Assembly: GCF_029338175.1 (NCBI RefSeq)
Contig: NZ_CP119862.1
Span: 2,666,001 to 2,730,000 of the forward strand
Origin: Citrobacter enshiensis
GTDB lineage: Bacteria > Pseudomonadota > Gammaproteobacteria > Enterobacterales > Enterobacteriaceae
Direction of reading: 5' to 3'
DNA length: 64,000 nt
The position numbers and the translations under genes are program-made. The notes beneath the pieces were generated by a model that saw only the letters and a list, made by a program, of their open reading frames with translations, did no database searches and had not been told where the DNA came from. Of this stretch, positions 10,374-18,504 are shown one piece after another; the first letter of the stretch is position 1; each line of letters opens with the position of its first letter.

Positions 10374-10439
10374 AGGCCAATTGTAATTATGCAAAAACAG
10401 AGCCTCTAATGTTGCCTCCAACACCTGGTGTTTTGGCCT
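10374..10439 (-). promoter_or_regulatory. Possible structured leader element of ydhY
   Basis: In the transcript AGGCCAA (10439-10433) can pair with TTGGCCT (10380-10374), a perfect seven-base-pair stem that closes about 52 bases containing ACACC/GGTGT and GGAGGC. It lies 46 bases upstream of the ydhY start inside the predicted 5' leader. Since the operon encodes a pterin-cofactor enzyme, a Moco-type riboswitch is worth testing; I cannot confirm the consensus by eye. Confidence 0.3.
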
Positions 10440-10496
10440 TAACCGGATCTCGTAAAAGAGGATTAAATGCCAACAAACTAATCCTTTAGGGTTAGG

Positions 10497-10545
10497 CGTA
10501 AAGATAATGTGGTTATTCAGCAGGTATAACTTTGATCGTCATCAA
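10497..10545 (-). promoter_or_regulatory. FNR-dependent promoter of ydhYVWXUT
   Basis: 10532-10545 reads TTGATCGTCATCAA, a perfect FNR box (TTGAT-N4-ATCAA). Its centre at 10538.5 puts a class II start at about 10497; the minus strand has TTATCT at the matching -10 position. That leaves a leader of about 170 bases before ydhY. Agrees with the known anaerobic, FNR-activated expression of the E. coli operon. Confidence 0.75.
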
Positions 10546-10799
10546 TTAAAAAACGGAAGGGAAATATTAAATGCGAAGTGATATTTATTATCATTAAATG
10601 AGTGGGTAATATTTTTTTATTGCTATTTCATATGTTTGTGACAAGTCTCGCAGATATAACAATACGACACCATCGATATATAATTAATCATATAACGATT
10701 ATTCCTATTAATGAAAGAAATAGTATTTTCATATGGAAATAGTGACCCAAATATATAGAAACAGAGATGGCGAAAGATATCGCCTATCCCCTTATCCGA
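10546..10799. other. Intergenic region between ydhY promoter and fumD
   Basis: AT-rich sequence with no gene. Near 10768-10786 a weak hairpin (GGCGA/TCGCC) follows the fumD stop on the minus strand but lacks a T tract, so fumD termination is uncertain. Confidence 0.4.
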
Positions 10800-11012
10800 T
10801 TAACCTGTTAATGCCCTGATGACCGTTTCCATCGCCTGTTTTTCCAGCTCACTCCGCGCGATACGCTGATTCGCTAACGCCGTTCTTAACACGCCAGCAA
10901 TCACGACGTGTTTCGGTTCTTGCCCCAGATCGCGCATTTCCAGCACCACTTTGCCTACTACTCTGCACATTTCCCGGTACAGTTCGTCTTCTTTGCCTGG
11001 TTTTCCCATCAT
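10800..11012 (-). CDS. fumD: FumD, small fumarase-associated protein (formerly YdhZ)
   Basis: 70 residues; the core KEDELYREMCRVVGKVVL and ELEKQAMETVI match E. coli FumD (69 residues) almost throughout. Two ATGs lie side by side (11012 and 11009); ACGAG is six bases before the first, so that is used, though the second gives the E. coli length. E. coli FumD has been reported to have fumarase activity despite its size, and the family also appears as a C-terminal extension in other proteins. It sits beside the ttr genes as does the 70-residue ORF in the Salmonella ttr region. Helical, cytosolic, no metal motif. Confidence 0.88.
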   Translation of the reverse strand: MMGKPGKEDELYREMCRVVGKVVLEMRDLGQEPKHVVIAGVLRTALANQRIARSELEKQAMETVIRALTG

Positions 11013-11122
11013 ATTTCACTCGTTGCCAGCATCAGCCAACAGCATATATCACTCCGTTGAAATAGACAAAATTCAATGAAAATCAAATAAATAAAGATTG
11101 AAACTATTGCATAGTTATCGAT

Positions 11123-11707
11123 TTACAGCACCTGCTGCAGGCGATTAACCAGCTCCGCCAGGCTCCCGGCCTGCATTTTTTCCATCACCCTGGCGCGATG
11201 AACCTCCACGGTGCGCACCGCAATATTCATCACGCTGGCGATTTCGCGATTCATCAACCCTTTCGCGACCAGCGCCGCCAACTCGCCCTCTTTTGGCGTG
11301 AGTTGTTGGTAACAGCGGATGATGGACTGTCGCGCAAACGCCGACGCAGAAACCATCAGCGCATGTTCCAGCGCAATCTGGAGTGGTCCGGCAGACACCG
11401 GCTTTTGCAGGAAATCGACCGCCCCGCGCTTCATCTGCTCCACCGCCATCGGAACATCCCCATGCCCGGTGAGAAACACGACGCCCAGCGTACTGCCTCG
11501 CTGGCGCATCTCTTCATGCACGCTCTGACCATCCAGATCTGGCATACGCATATCCAGCAACAGCACGCCGGTTTGTCGCAAGTCCGCCTGAGATAAAAAA
11601 CAGCCGCCGTCGTTCCAGCAACGAACTTCGTACCCTAAACTCTCCAGCAAAAAGGCACATGCGTCTGTCACTGCCACATCATCATCCAGCAGATGAATGA
11701 TCGCCAT
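11123..11707 (-). CDS. ttrR: TtrR, tetrathionate response regulator
   Basis: 194 residues from the ATG at 11707. The receiver domain (1-120) has the acidic pair LDDD, phosphoacceptor Asp in LLLDMRMPDLDG, Thr in FLTGHGDV and Lys in FLQKPV; residues about 130-194 are a LuxR-type HTH (LTPKEGELAALVAKGL, NREIASVM, RTVEVHRARVMEKM). In Salmonella TtrR activates ttrBCA when tetrathionate is present. The gene begins inside the end of ttrS (26 bases overlap), so the pair is co-transcribed and likely coupled. Confidence 0.93.
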   Translation of the reverse strand: MAIIHLLDDDVAVTDACAFLLESLGYEVRCWNDGGCFLSQADLRQTGVLLLDMRMPDLDGQSVHEEMRQRGSTLGVVFLTGHGDVPMAVEQMKRGAVDFLQKPVSAGPLQIALEHALMVSASAFARQSIIRCYQQLTPKEGELAALVAKGLMNREIASVMNIAVRTVEVHRARVMEKMQAGSLAELVNRLQQVL

Positions 11708-13463
11708 CGCCGCTCTCTCCCTCGCTCTTTCTGAAATGCAATATGACCACCGCCCCCGTCTGACCATCAGGCGATGTCTGGTTCGAAATGCTGATGTCTC
11801 CCTGGCCGTAACGTACCAGCCGCTGGCAGATAACCAGCCCTAAGCCCATCCCTTCTTTGCGGGTGGTCACGAAGGGCTGAAAAGCCTGATGCAGTATCGC
11901 GTCGTCGATCCCCCCCGCATTGTCCCGCAACAGGATATACATCGTGTGGTTGCCCTCTTCAGCCTCTAACCACACCGTTGTCGCGCCCGCCTGGGCGGCA
12001 TTGAGGATAAGATTCGCCAGAACCTGTTCAAGGAGCATCGGCGGTAGCGTGAGCGTCAGTGCAGGATCCACATCGGCGTGTAACGTCACCGTCGGGAAAT
12101 GCTGCGACATGCGCAACAGTTGCCAGACGTGGGAAATGGCGTCGCGAATGCCGATCGCCTTCCACTCCTCGGCCTGGACCGGGTTTCCCCGCGCCTGGCT
12201 GACCCAGTGGCGCAAATTGCGCAACGTATCCGCGCCGCGCTGGGCCTGGCTGTCGATGTGTTCCAGTGCGGGTAACAGCGGGTGTTGCGGATCCTGTTTG
12301 CGTAACCGAATCAGACAGCCTTCGGCATAATGGCGGATCGCCGAAAGCGGCTGATTGATCTCGTGGGCGAACCCGGAGGTCATCTCGCCGAGGATACTCA
12401 TTTGTCTTGCCGTTTCGAGTGCCTGCTCTTGTTGATGCAGCAGCACATTATTCCGTTCCAGCTGCTTACCCCGCCGCCGAACCAGCAACATAACCCAGAT
12501 GTAATTCAGGGTAAGCAGGAAGACGATAATCGCCGCGCCGCCCATTACCGTCTGGTGCTGAATGAGCCAGCTTTTCACATCCAACCATAAACGTCGCTGC
12601 TGCGGATGCTGGCGCACCTCGCGCAGCAATGCTTCAACCTGGCTGGTAGAGGCAGGCGCCCCCCAGTGATACGGGGCGGATTCCGGGGCGTTGAATAACG
12701 CGCGGGTAACGCGATCCGCAAGGGCATTACTGACGGACGACAGGGCCGCAAACGACCAGTCAGGATAAAGGGGGGTGCTGGTTAAACAGGGAATCGAAGC
12801 CGGATGGTTGAGAACCGCCACAAAATCGTCTTTGTGGATCAGGCCTTCCTGGTCCATTTTTTCCAACAGACACACCGGTACAATCGCGGCCTGCACCGCT
12901 TTTTCTCGTAACAGATACACCACCGCATCGCCGGGGAAACCGGTAAAACGTAACTGCAGATCGCGTTCCGGACGTAGCCCTGCGTCGCTGAGGGCTTTAT
13001 ACCCCAGCAAATACCCGCCGAATGCCTGGGCATCAATGGCGCCAACCGTTTTACCGATCAGATCGTGAACGGTGTTGATACCGCTGTCACGCCGCGTCAG
13101 GATCACGCTGCCAATCACATTTCCCGCCGTCTTGCTCCCACGCAGCGAACGCAGCGATGCCAGCCAGCGTAACGGGGCGTGACTATTGAGCTGCACAAAC
13201 TGCGCCGGGTTAGTAATCACAAACTGAATCGTTCCGCGATTCACCGCCTCCTGCATTTGGTGCAAGTCTAGCGGTTGAATATGGAATTGTTCGTCAGGCA
13301 GTTGCTGATTCAGCATCGTCACCAGCGGTTGCCAGTGATTGCGCGTTGAATCTTCCCCTCGCATCGCCAGAATGCCGATATTCCACGACTCCGCCCACGC
13401 GGGATTCGTTAATACCCAGACGGATGCCAGCACCGCCAGGGACTTCGCCACTTTGCCTTTCAC
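11682..13463 (-). CDS. ttrS: TtrS, tetrathionate sensor histidine kinase
   Basis: 593 residues starting at a GTG (13463) with AGGGA eight bases upstream. Signal peptide 1-24 (ending NPAWA), then a periplasmic PhnD-like solute-binding domain to about residue 290, a transmembrane helix at 307-328, and a kinase core: phosphorylated His367 in GFAHEINQPLSAIRH, N box LILNAAQAG, G boxes RDNAGGID and GMGLGLVICQRL. Two periplasmic Cys (198, 226) are possible contact points for a thiol-reactive ligand, which is speculation. Senses tetrathionate and signals to TtrR. Confidence 0.93.
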   Translation of the reverse strand: MKGKVAKSLAVLASVWVLTNPAWAESWNIGILAMRGEDSTRNHWQPLVTMLNQQLPDEQFHIQPLDLHQMQEAVNRGTIQFVITNPAQFVQLNSHAPLRWLASLRSLRGSKTAGNVIGSVILTRRDSGINTVHDLIGKTVGAIDAQAFGGYLLGYKALSDAGLRPERDLQLRFTGFPGDAVVYLLREKAVQAAIVPVCLLEKMDQEGLIHKDDFVAVLNHPASIPCLTSTPLYPDWSFAALSSVSNALADRVTRALFNAPESAPYHWGAPASTSQVEALLREVRQHPQQRRLWLDVKSWLIQHQTVMGGAAIIVFLLTLNYIWVMLLVRRRGKQLERNNVLLHQQEQALETARQMSILGEMTSGFAHEINQPLSAIRHYAEGCLIRLRKQDPQHPLLPALEHIDSQAQRGADTLRNLRHWVSQARGNPVQAEEWKAIGIRDAISHVWQLLRMSQHFPTVTLHADVDPALTLTLPPMLLEQVLANLILNAAQAGATTVWLEAEEGNHTMYILLRDNAGGIDDAILHQAFQPFVTTRKEGMGLGLVICQRLVRYGQGDISISNQTSPDGQTGAVVILHFRKSEGESGDGDHSSAG

Positions 13464-13485
13464 CCAAGAATCCCTGTCATTTATG

Positions 13486-13499
13486 TTGTTTTAGATCAA
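13486..13499. promoter_or_regulatory. FNR-like box between ttrS and ttrB
   Basis: TTGTTTTAGATCAA, nine of ten matches to TTGAT-N4-ATCAA. Its centre at 13492.5 would suit a ttrB start near 13534. Salmonella ttrBCA needs FNR as well as TtrSR, so the site is credible; distance to the promoter is inferred. Confidence 0.55.
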
Positions 13500-13513
13500 C
13501 AACAAGCCGGGTA

Positions 13514-13527
13514 TGTGGTTAACCACA
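13514..13527. promoter_or_regulatory. Perfect 14-bp palindrome, candidate TtrR operator
   Basis: TGTGGTTAACCACA, completely self-complementary, in the 179-base divergent region between ttrS and ttrB, 22 bases downstream of the FNR-like box centre. No other gene control explains it; TtrR binding is an inference. Confidence 0.45.
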
Positions 13528-13642
13528 ATAGAGCTGCCCCCGCCACGATTTTTACACTGTAAATCATCAAGATTCTTTATACATAACACGCAAATCAGCG
13601 ACATGACCAATGTTTAGTGGTCGCATCGTGACGGGAGAAAAT

Positions 13643-14377
13643 ATGGACAGCAGTAAACGGCAGTTTCTCCAGCATCTCGGCGTCCTGACCGCAGGCGCCT
13701 CTCTGGTCCCCCTGGCAGAGGCGAAATTTCCCTTCTCCCCGGAGCGACATGAAGGATCGGCTCGACACCGTTATGCGATGCTGGTCGATCTGCGGCGCTG
13801 TATTGGCTGTCAGGCCTGTACTGTCAGTTGTGCGATTGAGAATCAGACGCCACAGGGGGAGTTTCGTACGCACGTCAACCAATATCAGGTCAGGCTGGAA
13901 GGTGAGCAAAACGTCACTAACGTACTGCTTCCCCGCCTGTGTAACCATTGTGATAACCCGCCCTGCGTCCCGGTCTGTCCGGTGCAGGCCACCTTTCAGC
14001 GAGAGGATGGCATTGTGGTAGTGGACAACACACGCTGCGTCGGTTGCGCTTACTGCGTGCAGGCCTGTCCCTATGACGCCCGGTTTATCAATCATGAGAC
14101 GCAAACTGCGGACAAATGCACGTTCTGTACGCACCGACTGGAGGTTGGATTGCTCCCCGCCTGCGTTGAATCCTGCGTCGGCGGCGCCCGGATCATCGGT
14201 GACATCAACGATCCCGACAGCCGGATCTCACAGATGCTTCACACTCACCACGATGCTATCAAGGTACTGAAACCGGAAAACGGCACCTTGCCGCACGTAT
14301 TCTACCTGGGCCTGGACGAGGCGTTCGTCACGCCGCTGATGGGCCGCGCACAGCCCGCGATCTGGCAGGAGGTTTAA
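13643..14377 (+). CDS. ttrB: TtrB, tetrathionate reductase Fe-S subunit
   Basis: 244 residues from the ATG at 13643 (GGGAGAAAAT upstream). The N-terminal signal reads SSKRQFLQHLGVLTAGASL: a Tat signal with Lys-Arg where nearly all others have Arg-Arg, the same exception described for Salmonella TtrB. Four [4Fe-4S] motifs follow (CIGCQACTVSC, CNHCDNPPCVPVCP, CVGCAYCVQACP, CTFC...CVESC). Passes electrons from TtrC to TtrA at the periplasmic face. TAA is directly followed by the ttrC ATG. Confidence 0.94.
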   Translation: MDSSKRQFLQHLGVLTAGASLVPLAEAKFPFSPERHEGSARHRYAMLVDLRRCIGCQACTVSCAIENQTPQGEFRTHVNQYQVRLEGEQNVTNVLLPRLCNHCDNPPCVPVCPVQATFQREDGIVVVDNTRCVGCAYCVQACPYDARFINHETQTADKCTFCTHRLEVGLLPACVESCVGGARIIGDINDPDSRISQMLHTHHDAIKVLKPENGTLPHVFYLGLDEAFVTPLMGRAQPAIWQEV

Positions 14378-15403
14378 ATGTCGCATTCACTGTTCATCGA
14401 AGAGGTGCTGGCCCGGCCGCAGGAAGTGAGTTGGCTGCCCTGGGCTGTGCAATATTTCTTTTTTATTGGCATCGCCACCTGTGCGGCACTGTTTGCCTGC
14501 TATCTGCACTGGCGTAAGTCTGACAACAGCGCCTCTCTGGAGAATTTGACGCTGCTGATTGCCCTGACCTGCGCCATCACCGCGCCGTTGGCGCTTACCG
14601 CCGATCTCCACCAGACCGCCCGCGTCTGGCATTTTTATGCGTATCCTACCCCCTGGTCCTGGATGCCCTGGGGCGCCGTATTCTTGCCGCTGTTCACGGG
14701 TTTTCTGGGACTTTGGTTTGTGGCGCAGCACATCAAGCGGTTAACCAACAAAAGTTACCGCCTCACTAAGTGGCTGGCGCTGGCCAGCGCGTTGTCCGCC
14801 GTAGGATTACTGGTTTATACCGGGCGGGAAGTGTCTGTGGTACAGGCTCGTCCGGTCTGGTTCAGCTACGCCTTTCCGGTGGCGATGCTCTTCAGCGCCT
14901 TTCAGGCTTTCTTCGCACTATTGGTTGTCGCCAATCACCGCGACCCGCGATTACAACGACGCCTCGCGGGGGGACAGTTCTGCATGTTGCTGGCGCTGGC
15001 GCTCGTCGTGGTGATTTGGGTCAGCAGCGATACGCTATCCGGCGTCGCGCTTCGCCAGTGGGTAGACGTATCACCCTCCGCCCGGCACTACGCCATTGGC
15101 TGGGTCGCCTTATGGCTTTTCACTCTCACCGTGTGCGCCATCGCAATGCGTAAACCCTTATCGAGCGTATGGCGCGTCAGCCTGGCGTTAAGCGCAATGG
15201 CACTGTGCTGGCTAATGCGCTGGACACTGCTGATTCAGGTACAGACCATCCCCAAATTTAACGCGCAATTTAACCCGTATTCACTGCCTGGAGGGAACGA
15301 CGGCTGGCTGGCCATCGTTGGGACTTTTGGTTTGTGGATTGCGCTTATCATCATTGTTCGTGAGGTGCTTAACGTGCTCACCAGGAGATTACAACATGGC
15401 TAA
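14378..15403 (+). CDS. ttrC: TtrC, tetrathionate reductase membrane anchor (NrfD family)
   Basis: 341 residues, mostly membrane helices (about nine, beginning WAVQYFFFIGIATCAALFA, then LTLLIALTCAITAPLAL, WGAVFLPLFTGFLGLWFVA and so on). Belongs to the NrfD/PsrC quinol-oxidising anchors: it oxidises menaquinol and hands electrons to TtrB. The start codon abuts the ttrB stop and the end overlaps ttrA by eight bases, so expression is coupled within ttrBCA. Confidence 0.93.
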   Translation: MSHSLFIEEVLARPQEVSWLPWAVQYFFFIGIATCAALFACYLHWRKSDNSASLENLTLLIALTCAITAPLALTADLHQTARVWHFYAYPTPWSWMPWGAVFLPLFTGFLGLWFVAQHIKRLTNKSYRLTKWLALASALSAVGLLVYTGREVSVVQARPVWFSYAFPVAMLFSAFQAFFALLVVANHRDPRLQRRLAGGQFCMLLALALVVVIWVSSDTLSGVALRQWVDVSPSARHYAIGWVALWLFTLTVCAIAMRKPLSSVWRVSLALSAMALCWLMRWTLLIQVQTIPKFNAQFNPYSLPGGNDGWLAIVGTFGLWIALIIIVREVLNVLTRRLQHG

Positions 15404-18400
15404 TTTAACCCGTCGTCAGTGGCTTAAAGTGGGTCTTGCCGTGGGCGGCATGGTGACCTTCGGCCTCAGTTACCGTGATGTGGCAAAACGCGCGATTGAC
15501 GGTCTGCTGGATGGTACCTCCGGCAAAATTACCCGCGATCGGATCTTCGGCAATGCGCTGATCCCCGAAGCGCATGCTGCGCCGCACTGGCAGCAAAATC
15601 CGCATCAGGTGATCTCCATGACGCAATGTTTCGGTTGCTGGACACAGTGCGGCGTGCGGGTTCGGGTCGACACCCAGCAGGGCAAGGTACTGCGAATTGC
15701 GGGCAATCCGTATCACCCGCTTTCGCACGAGCACCACATTGACGCCGCCGTCCCTTTTGCAACGGCGATGGAGCAACTGGCGGGTGAACATGGGCTCGAC
15801 GCCCGTTCGACCGCCTGCGCCCGTGGCGCCACGCTACTCGAAGGTTTATACAGTCCGCTGCGCATCCTGGTGCCGATGAAACGCGTGGGTAAACGGGGAG
15901 AAGGGAAATGGCAACGCATCAGTTTTGAACAGCTGATCGAGGAGGTTGTCGAGGGGGGCGATCTGTTCGGCGAAGGACACGTCGACGGCCTGCGCGCGAT
16001 TCACGCCCCGGACACGCCCATTGACCCGCAGCACCCCGGTTTTGGCCCTAAAAGTAATCAACTGCTGGTGACCAACACCAGCGATGATGGGCGCGATACC
16101 TTCCTGCGCCGCTTTGCCCTCAACAGCTTCGGCAGTAAAAATTTCGGTGCGCACGGCGCGTACTGTGGCCTGGCATACCGGGCGGGTTCTGGCGCGCTGA
16201 TGGGCGATCTGGATAAAAACACCCACGTAAAACCCGACTGGGAAAACGTCGAATTCGCCCTCTTTATGGGCACCTCTCCGGCGCAGTCCGGCAACCCCTT
16301 TAAACGCCAGGCCAGACAGCTTGCCAGCGCGCGCTTACGCGATGATTTTCGCTATGTGGTCGTCTCTCCGGCACTGCCATTAACCACCGTGCAGGCCGAC
16401 CCTCGTGGGCACTGGCAGTCCATTTTGCCGGGCAGTGACTCTGCGCTGGCGATGGGCATGATCCGCTGGATCATCGAAAATCAACGCTATAACGCCGCGT
16501 ACCTCGCTCTCCCCAGTGCGACGGCCATGCAACAGGCTGGTGAGAAAAGCTGGACTAACGCCTCACATCTGGTGATCACCGATGAGATCCCAACCCTTGC
16601 CGGACAGCATCTGACCCAGGCGCACCTGAGTTCTGAGGGAAGTGCCGACCCCGTGGTGGTCAACGAATCGGGCGAGATGGTCGCGGCAGCGGCGTGTCAG
16701 CAAGCCCAGCTGTTTGTCACCCGCCAGGTGACGCTGGCAGACGGTCGTCACGTGACGGTAAAAAGCGGGTTTCAGTGTCTGAAGGAGTCCGCAGAAAAAC
16801 TGACGCTCAGCGAGTACAGCCAGCAGTGTGGGGTTTCACAAGAAAACATGGTGGCCATGGCTGACGCCTTCACCGGTCATGGCCGCAAAGCAGCGGTGAT
16901 TACCCATGGCGGAATGATGGCGGGCAATGGATTTTACAATGCCTGGGCCGTGATGATGCTCAACGCGTTGATTGGTAACCTCAGTCTCGAAGGCGGTGTT
17001 TTTGTCGGCGGCGGTAAATTTAATGGCGCAACCGATGGTCCCCGCTACAACATGGACAGTTTTCCCGGCAAGGTGAAACCGAAAGGTCTGAGTATTGCCC
17101 GCAGTAAAACCGCCTATGAATCCTCCGAAGAGTACCGTGACAAAGTGGCTGCCGGGAAATCCCCTTTCCCGGCAAAAGCGCCGTGGTATCCGTTCGTGGC
17201 AGGCCAGCTCACCGAATTACTCAGCTCTGCGCTGGAAGGTTATCCCTATCCGCTGAAAGCCTGGATTTCCAATATGACCAACCCGTTCTATGGCATTCCG
17301 GGATTGCGGGCGGTCGCCGAAGAGAAGCTCAAGGATCCCCAACATCTGCCGTTGTTTATCGCGATTGATGCGTTTATGAATGAGACGACAGCGCTGGCGG
17401 ATTATATCGTGCCGGATACCCACAACTTTGAAAGTTGGGGATTCAGCGCACCGTGGGCGGGTGTCGCCAGTAAAGCCACGACCGCTCGTTGGCCTATTGT
17501 TCCGCCAGCCACGCACCGCGCGGCAGACGGGCAGCCCGTATCGATGGAATCGTTCTGTATCGCGGTGGCGAAACGGCTGCATCTGCCTGGATTTGGCGAC
17601 AATGCGATCACTGATACGCAGGGCAACAACTACCCGCTGAATCGCGCAGAAGATTACTACCTTCGCGTAGCCGCCAATATTGCGTTTATGGGCAAATCGC
17701 CAGTGGCCGAGGCCAATCAGGAGGATGTCACGCTGACCGGCGTAACGCGTATTCTGCCGGTGATTGAACAGACGCTGAAAGCCGATGAAGTGGGCCGTGT
17801 TGCCTTTGTCTACTCGCGCGGCGGTCGTTTTGCGCCGGAAAAAAGCGGTCGGGTGGATGATCGGGTCGGCAACGCCTGGGAAAAACCGCTGCAAATCTGG
17901 AATGCGAGCGTTGCTGCACATCGTCACGCTATTACCGGTGAACGCTACAGTGGCTGCCCGGCATGGTATCCGTCGAGGCTGTCAGACGGGCGTTCGGTGG
18001 ATGAACTGTTCCCCGTAAAACAGTGGCCGCTCAAGCTCATTTCCTTTAAGTCCAATACGATGGCGAGCGCATCGGCGGTGATCCCGCGTTTACTCCACCT
18101 TAAACCCACCAATCTGGTGGCGCTCAATCCGCAGGACGGCGAACGTTACGGACTCGCGCATGGCGACGTGGCGCGTATTACCACGCCCGGCGGCGAGGTG
18201 GAAGCGCACATCAGTCTGCTCAGCGGCGTAATGCCGGGCGTGATTGCCATTGAGCATGGTTATGGGCACCGGGAAATGGGGGCAGCACAGCATACCCTGG
18301 ACGGTGAACCGATGCCGTTTGATGCGCAGATAAAATCGGGAATCAACCTGAACGATTTAGGGTTTGCCGACCCGACCCGCCAGGTGAGTAATACCTGGCT

Positions 18401-18461
18401 GGACTGGGTGTCGGGCGCAGCGGTTCGCCAGGGATTACCGGCGAAAATTGAGCGGGCCTGA
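15396..18461 (+). CDS. ttrA: TtrA, tetrathionate reductase catalytic subunit
   Basis: 1021 residues from the ATG at 15396, with CCAGGAGATT upstream; earlier in-frame starts lie within ttrC. Canonical Tat signal NLTRRQWLKVGLAVGG. The [4Fe-4S] motif is CFGCWTQC at residues 78-85, and the molybdopterin-family Cys ligand is probably in GAYCGLAYRAG. Member of the DMSO reductase family with bis-MGD cofactor; reduces tetrathionate to thiosulfate in the periplasm, allowing anaerobic respiration with an acceptor formed in the inflamed gut. Length fits the Salmonella protein. Confidence 0.95.
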   Translation: MANLTRRQWLKVGLAVGGMVTFGLSYRDVAKRAIDGLLDGTSGKITRDRIFGNALIPEAHAAPHWQQNPHQVISMTQCFGCWTQCGVRVRVDTQQGKVLRIAGNPYHPLSHEHHIDAAVPFATAMEQLAGEHGLDARSTACARGATLLEGLYSPLRILVPMKRVGKRGEGKWQRISFEQLIEEVVEGGDLFGEGHVDGLRAIHAPDTPIDPQHPGFGPKSNQLLVTNTSDDGRDTFLRRFALNSFGSKNFGAHGAYCGLAYRAGSGALMGDLDKNTHVKPDWENVEFALFMGTSPAQSGNPFKRQARQLASARLRDDFRYVVVSPALPLTTVQADPRGHWQSILPGSDSALAMGMIRWIIENQRYNAAYLALPSATAMQQAGEKSWTNASHLVITDEIPTLAGQHLTQAHLSSEGSADPVVVNESGEMVAAAACQQAQLFVTRQVTLADGRHVTVKSGFQCLKESAEKLTLSEYSQQCGVSQENMVAMADAFTGHGRKAAVITHGGMMAGNGFYNAWAVMMLNALIGNLSLEGGVFVGGGKFNGATDGPRYNMDSFPGKVKPKGLSIARSKTAYESSEEYRDKVAAGKSPFPAKAPWYPFVAGQLTELLSSALEGYPYPLKAWISNMTNPFYGIPGLRAVAEEKLKDPQHLPLFIAIDAFMNETTALADYIVPDTHNFESWGFSAPWAGVASKATTARWPIVPPATHRAADGQPVSMESFCIAVAKRLHLPGFGDNAITDTQGNNYPLNRAEDYYLRVAANIAFMGKSPVAEANQEDVTLTGVTRILPVIEQTLKADEVGRVAFVYSRGGRFAPEKSGRVDDRVGNAWEKPLQIWNASVAAHRHAITGERYSGCPAWYPSRLSDGRSVDELFPVKQWPLKLISFKSNTMASASAVIPRLLHLKPTNLVALNPQDGERYGLAHGDVARITTPGGEVEAHISLLSGVMPGVIAIEHGYGHREMGAAQHTLDGEPMPFDAQIKSGINLNDLGFADPTRQVSNTWLDWVSGAAVRQGLPAKIERA

Positions 18462-18468
18462 ACCGTGT

Positions 18469-18496
18469 GCCGGATGGCAACATCGCCATCCGGTAC
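18469..18496. repeat. REP-like hairpin after ttrA
   Basis: GCCGGATGGC, loop AACATC, GCCATCCGGT between the convergent ttrA and metQ-like genes. No T tract follows on either strand, so it reads more like a repetitive extragenic palindrome than an intrinsic terminator. Confidence 0.6.
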
Positions 18497-18504
18497 AGAA
18501 CCTG

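Noticed and set aside
10768-10790. fumD terminator hairpin
   Set aside because: Stem of five pairs without a T tract.
13561-13575. ATCAA half-site near ttrB read as an FNR box
   Set aside because: Left half does not match, and spacing to the likely -10 is wrong; the site at 13486 is better.
17217-17927. 236-codon frame antisense to ttrA
   Set aside because: Arg/His-rich translation typical of the opposite strand of a GC-rich gene.
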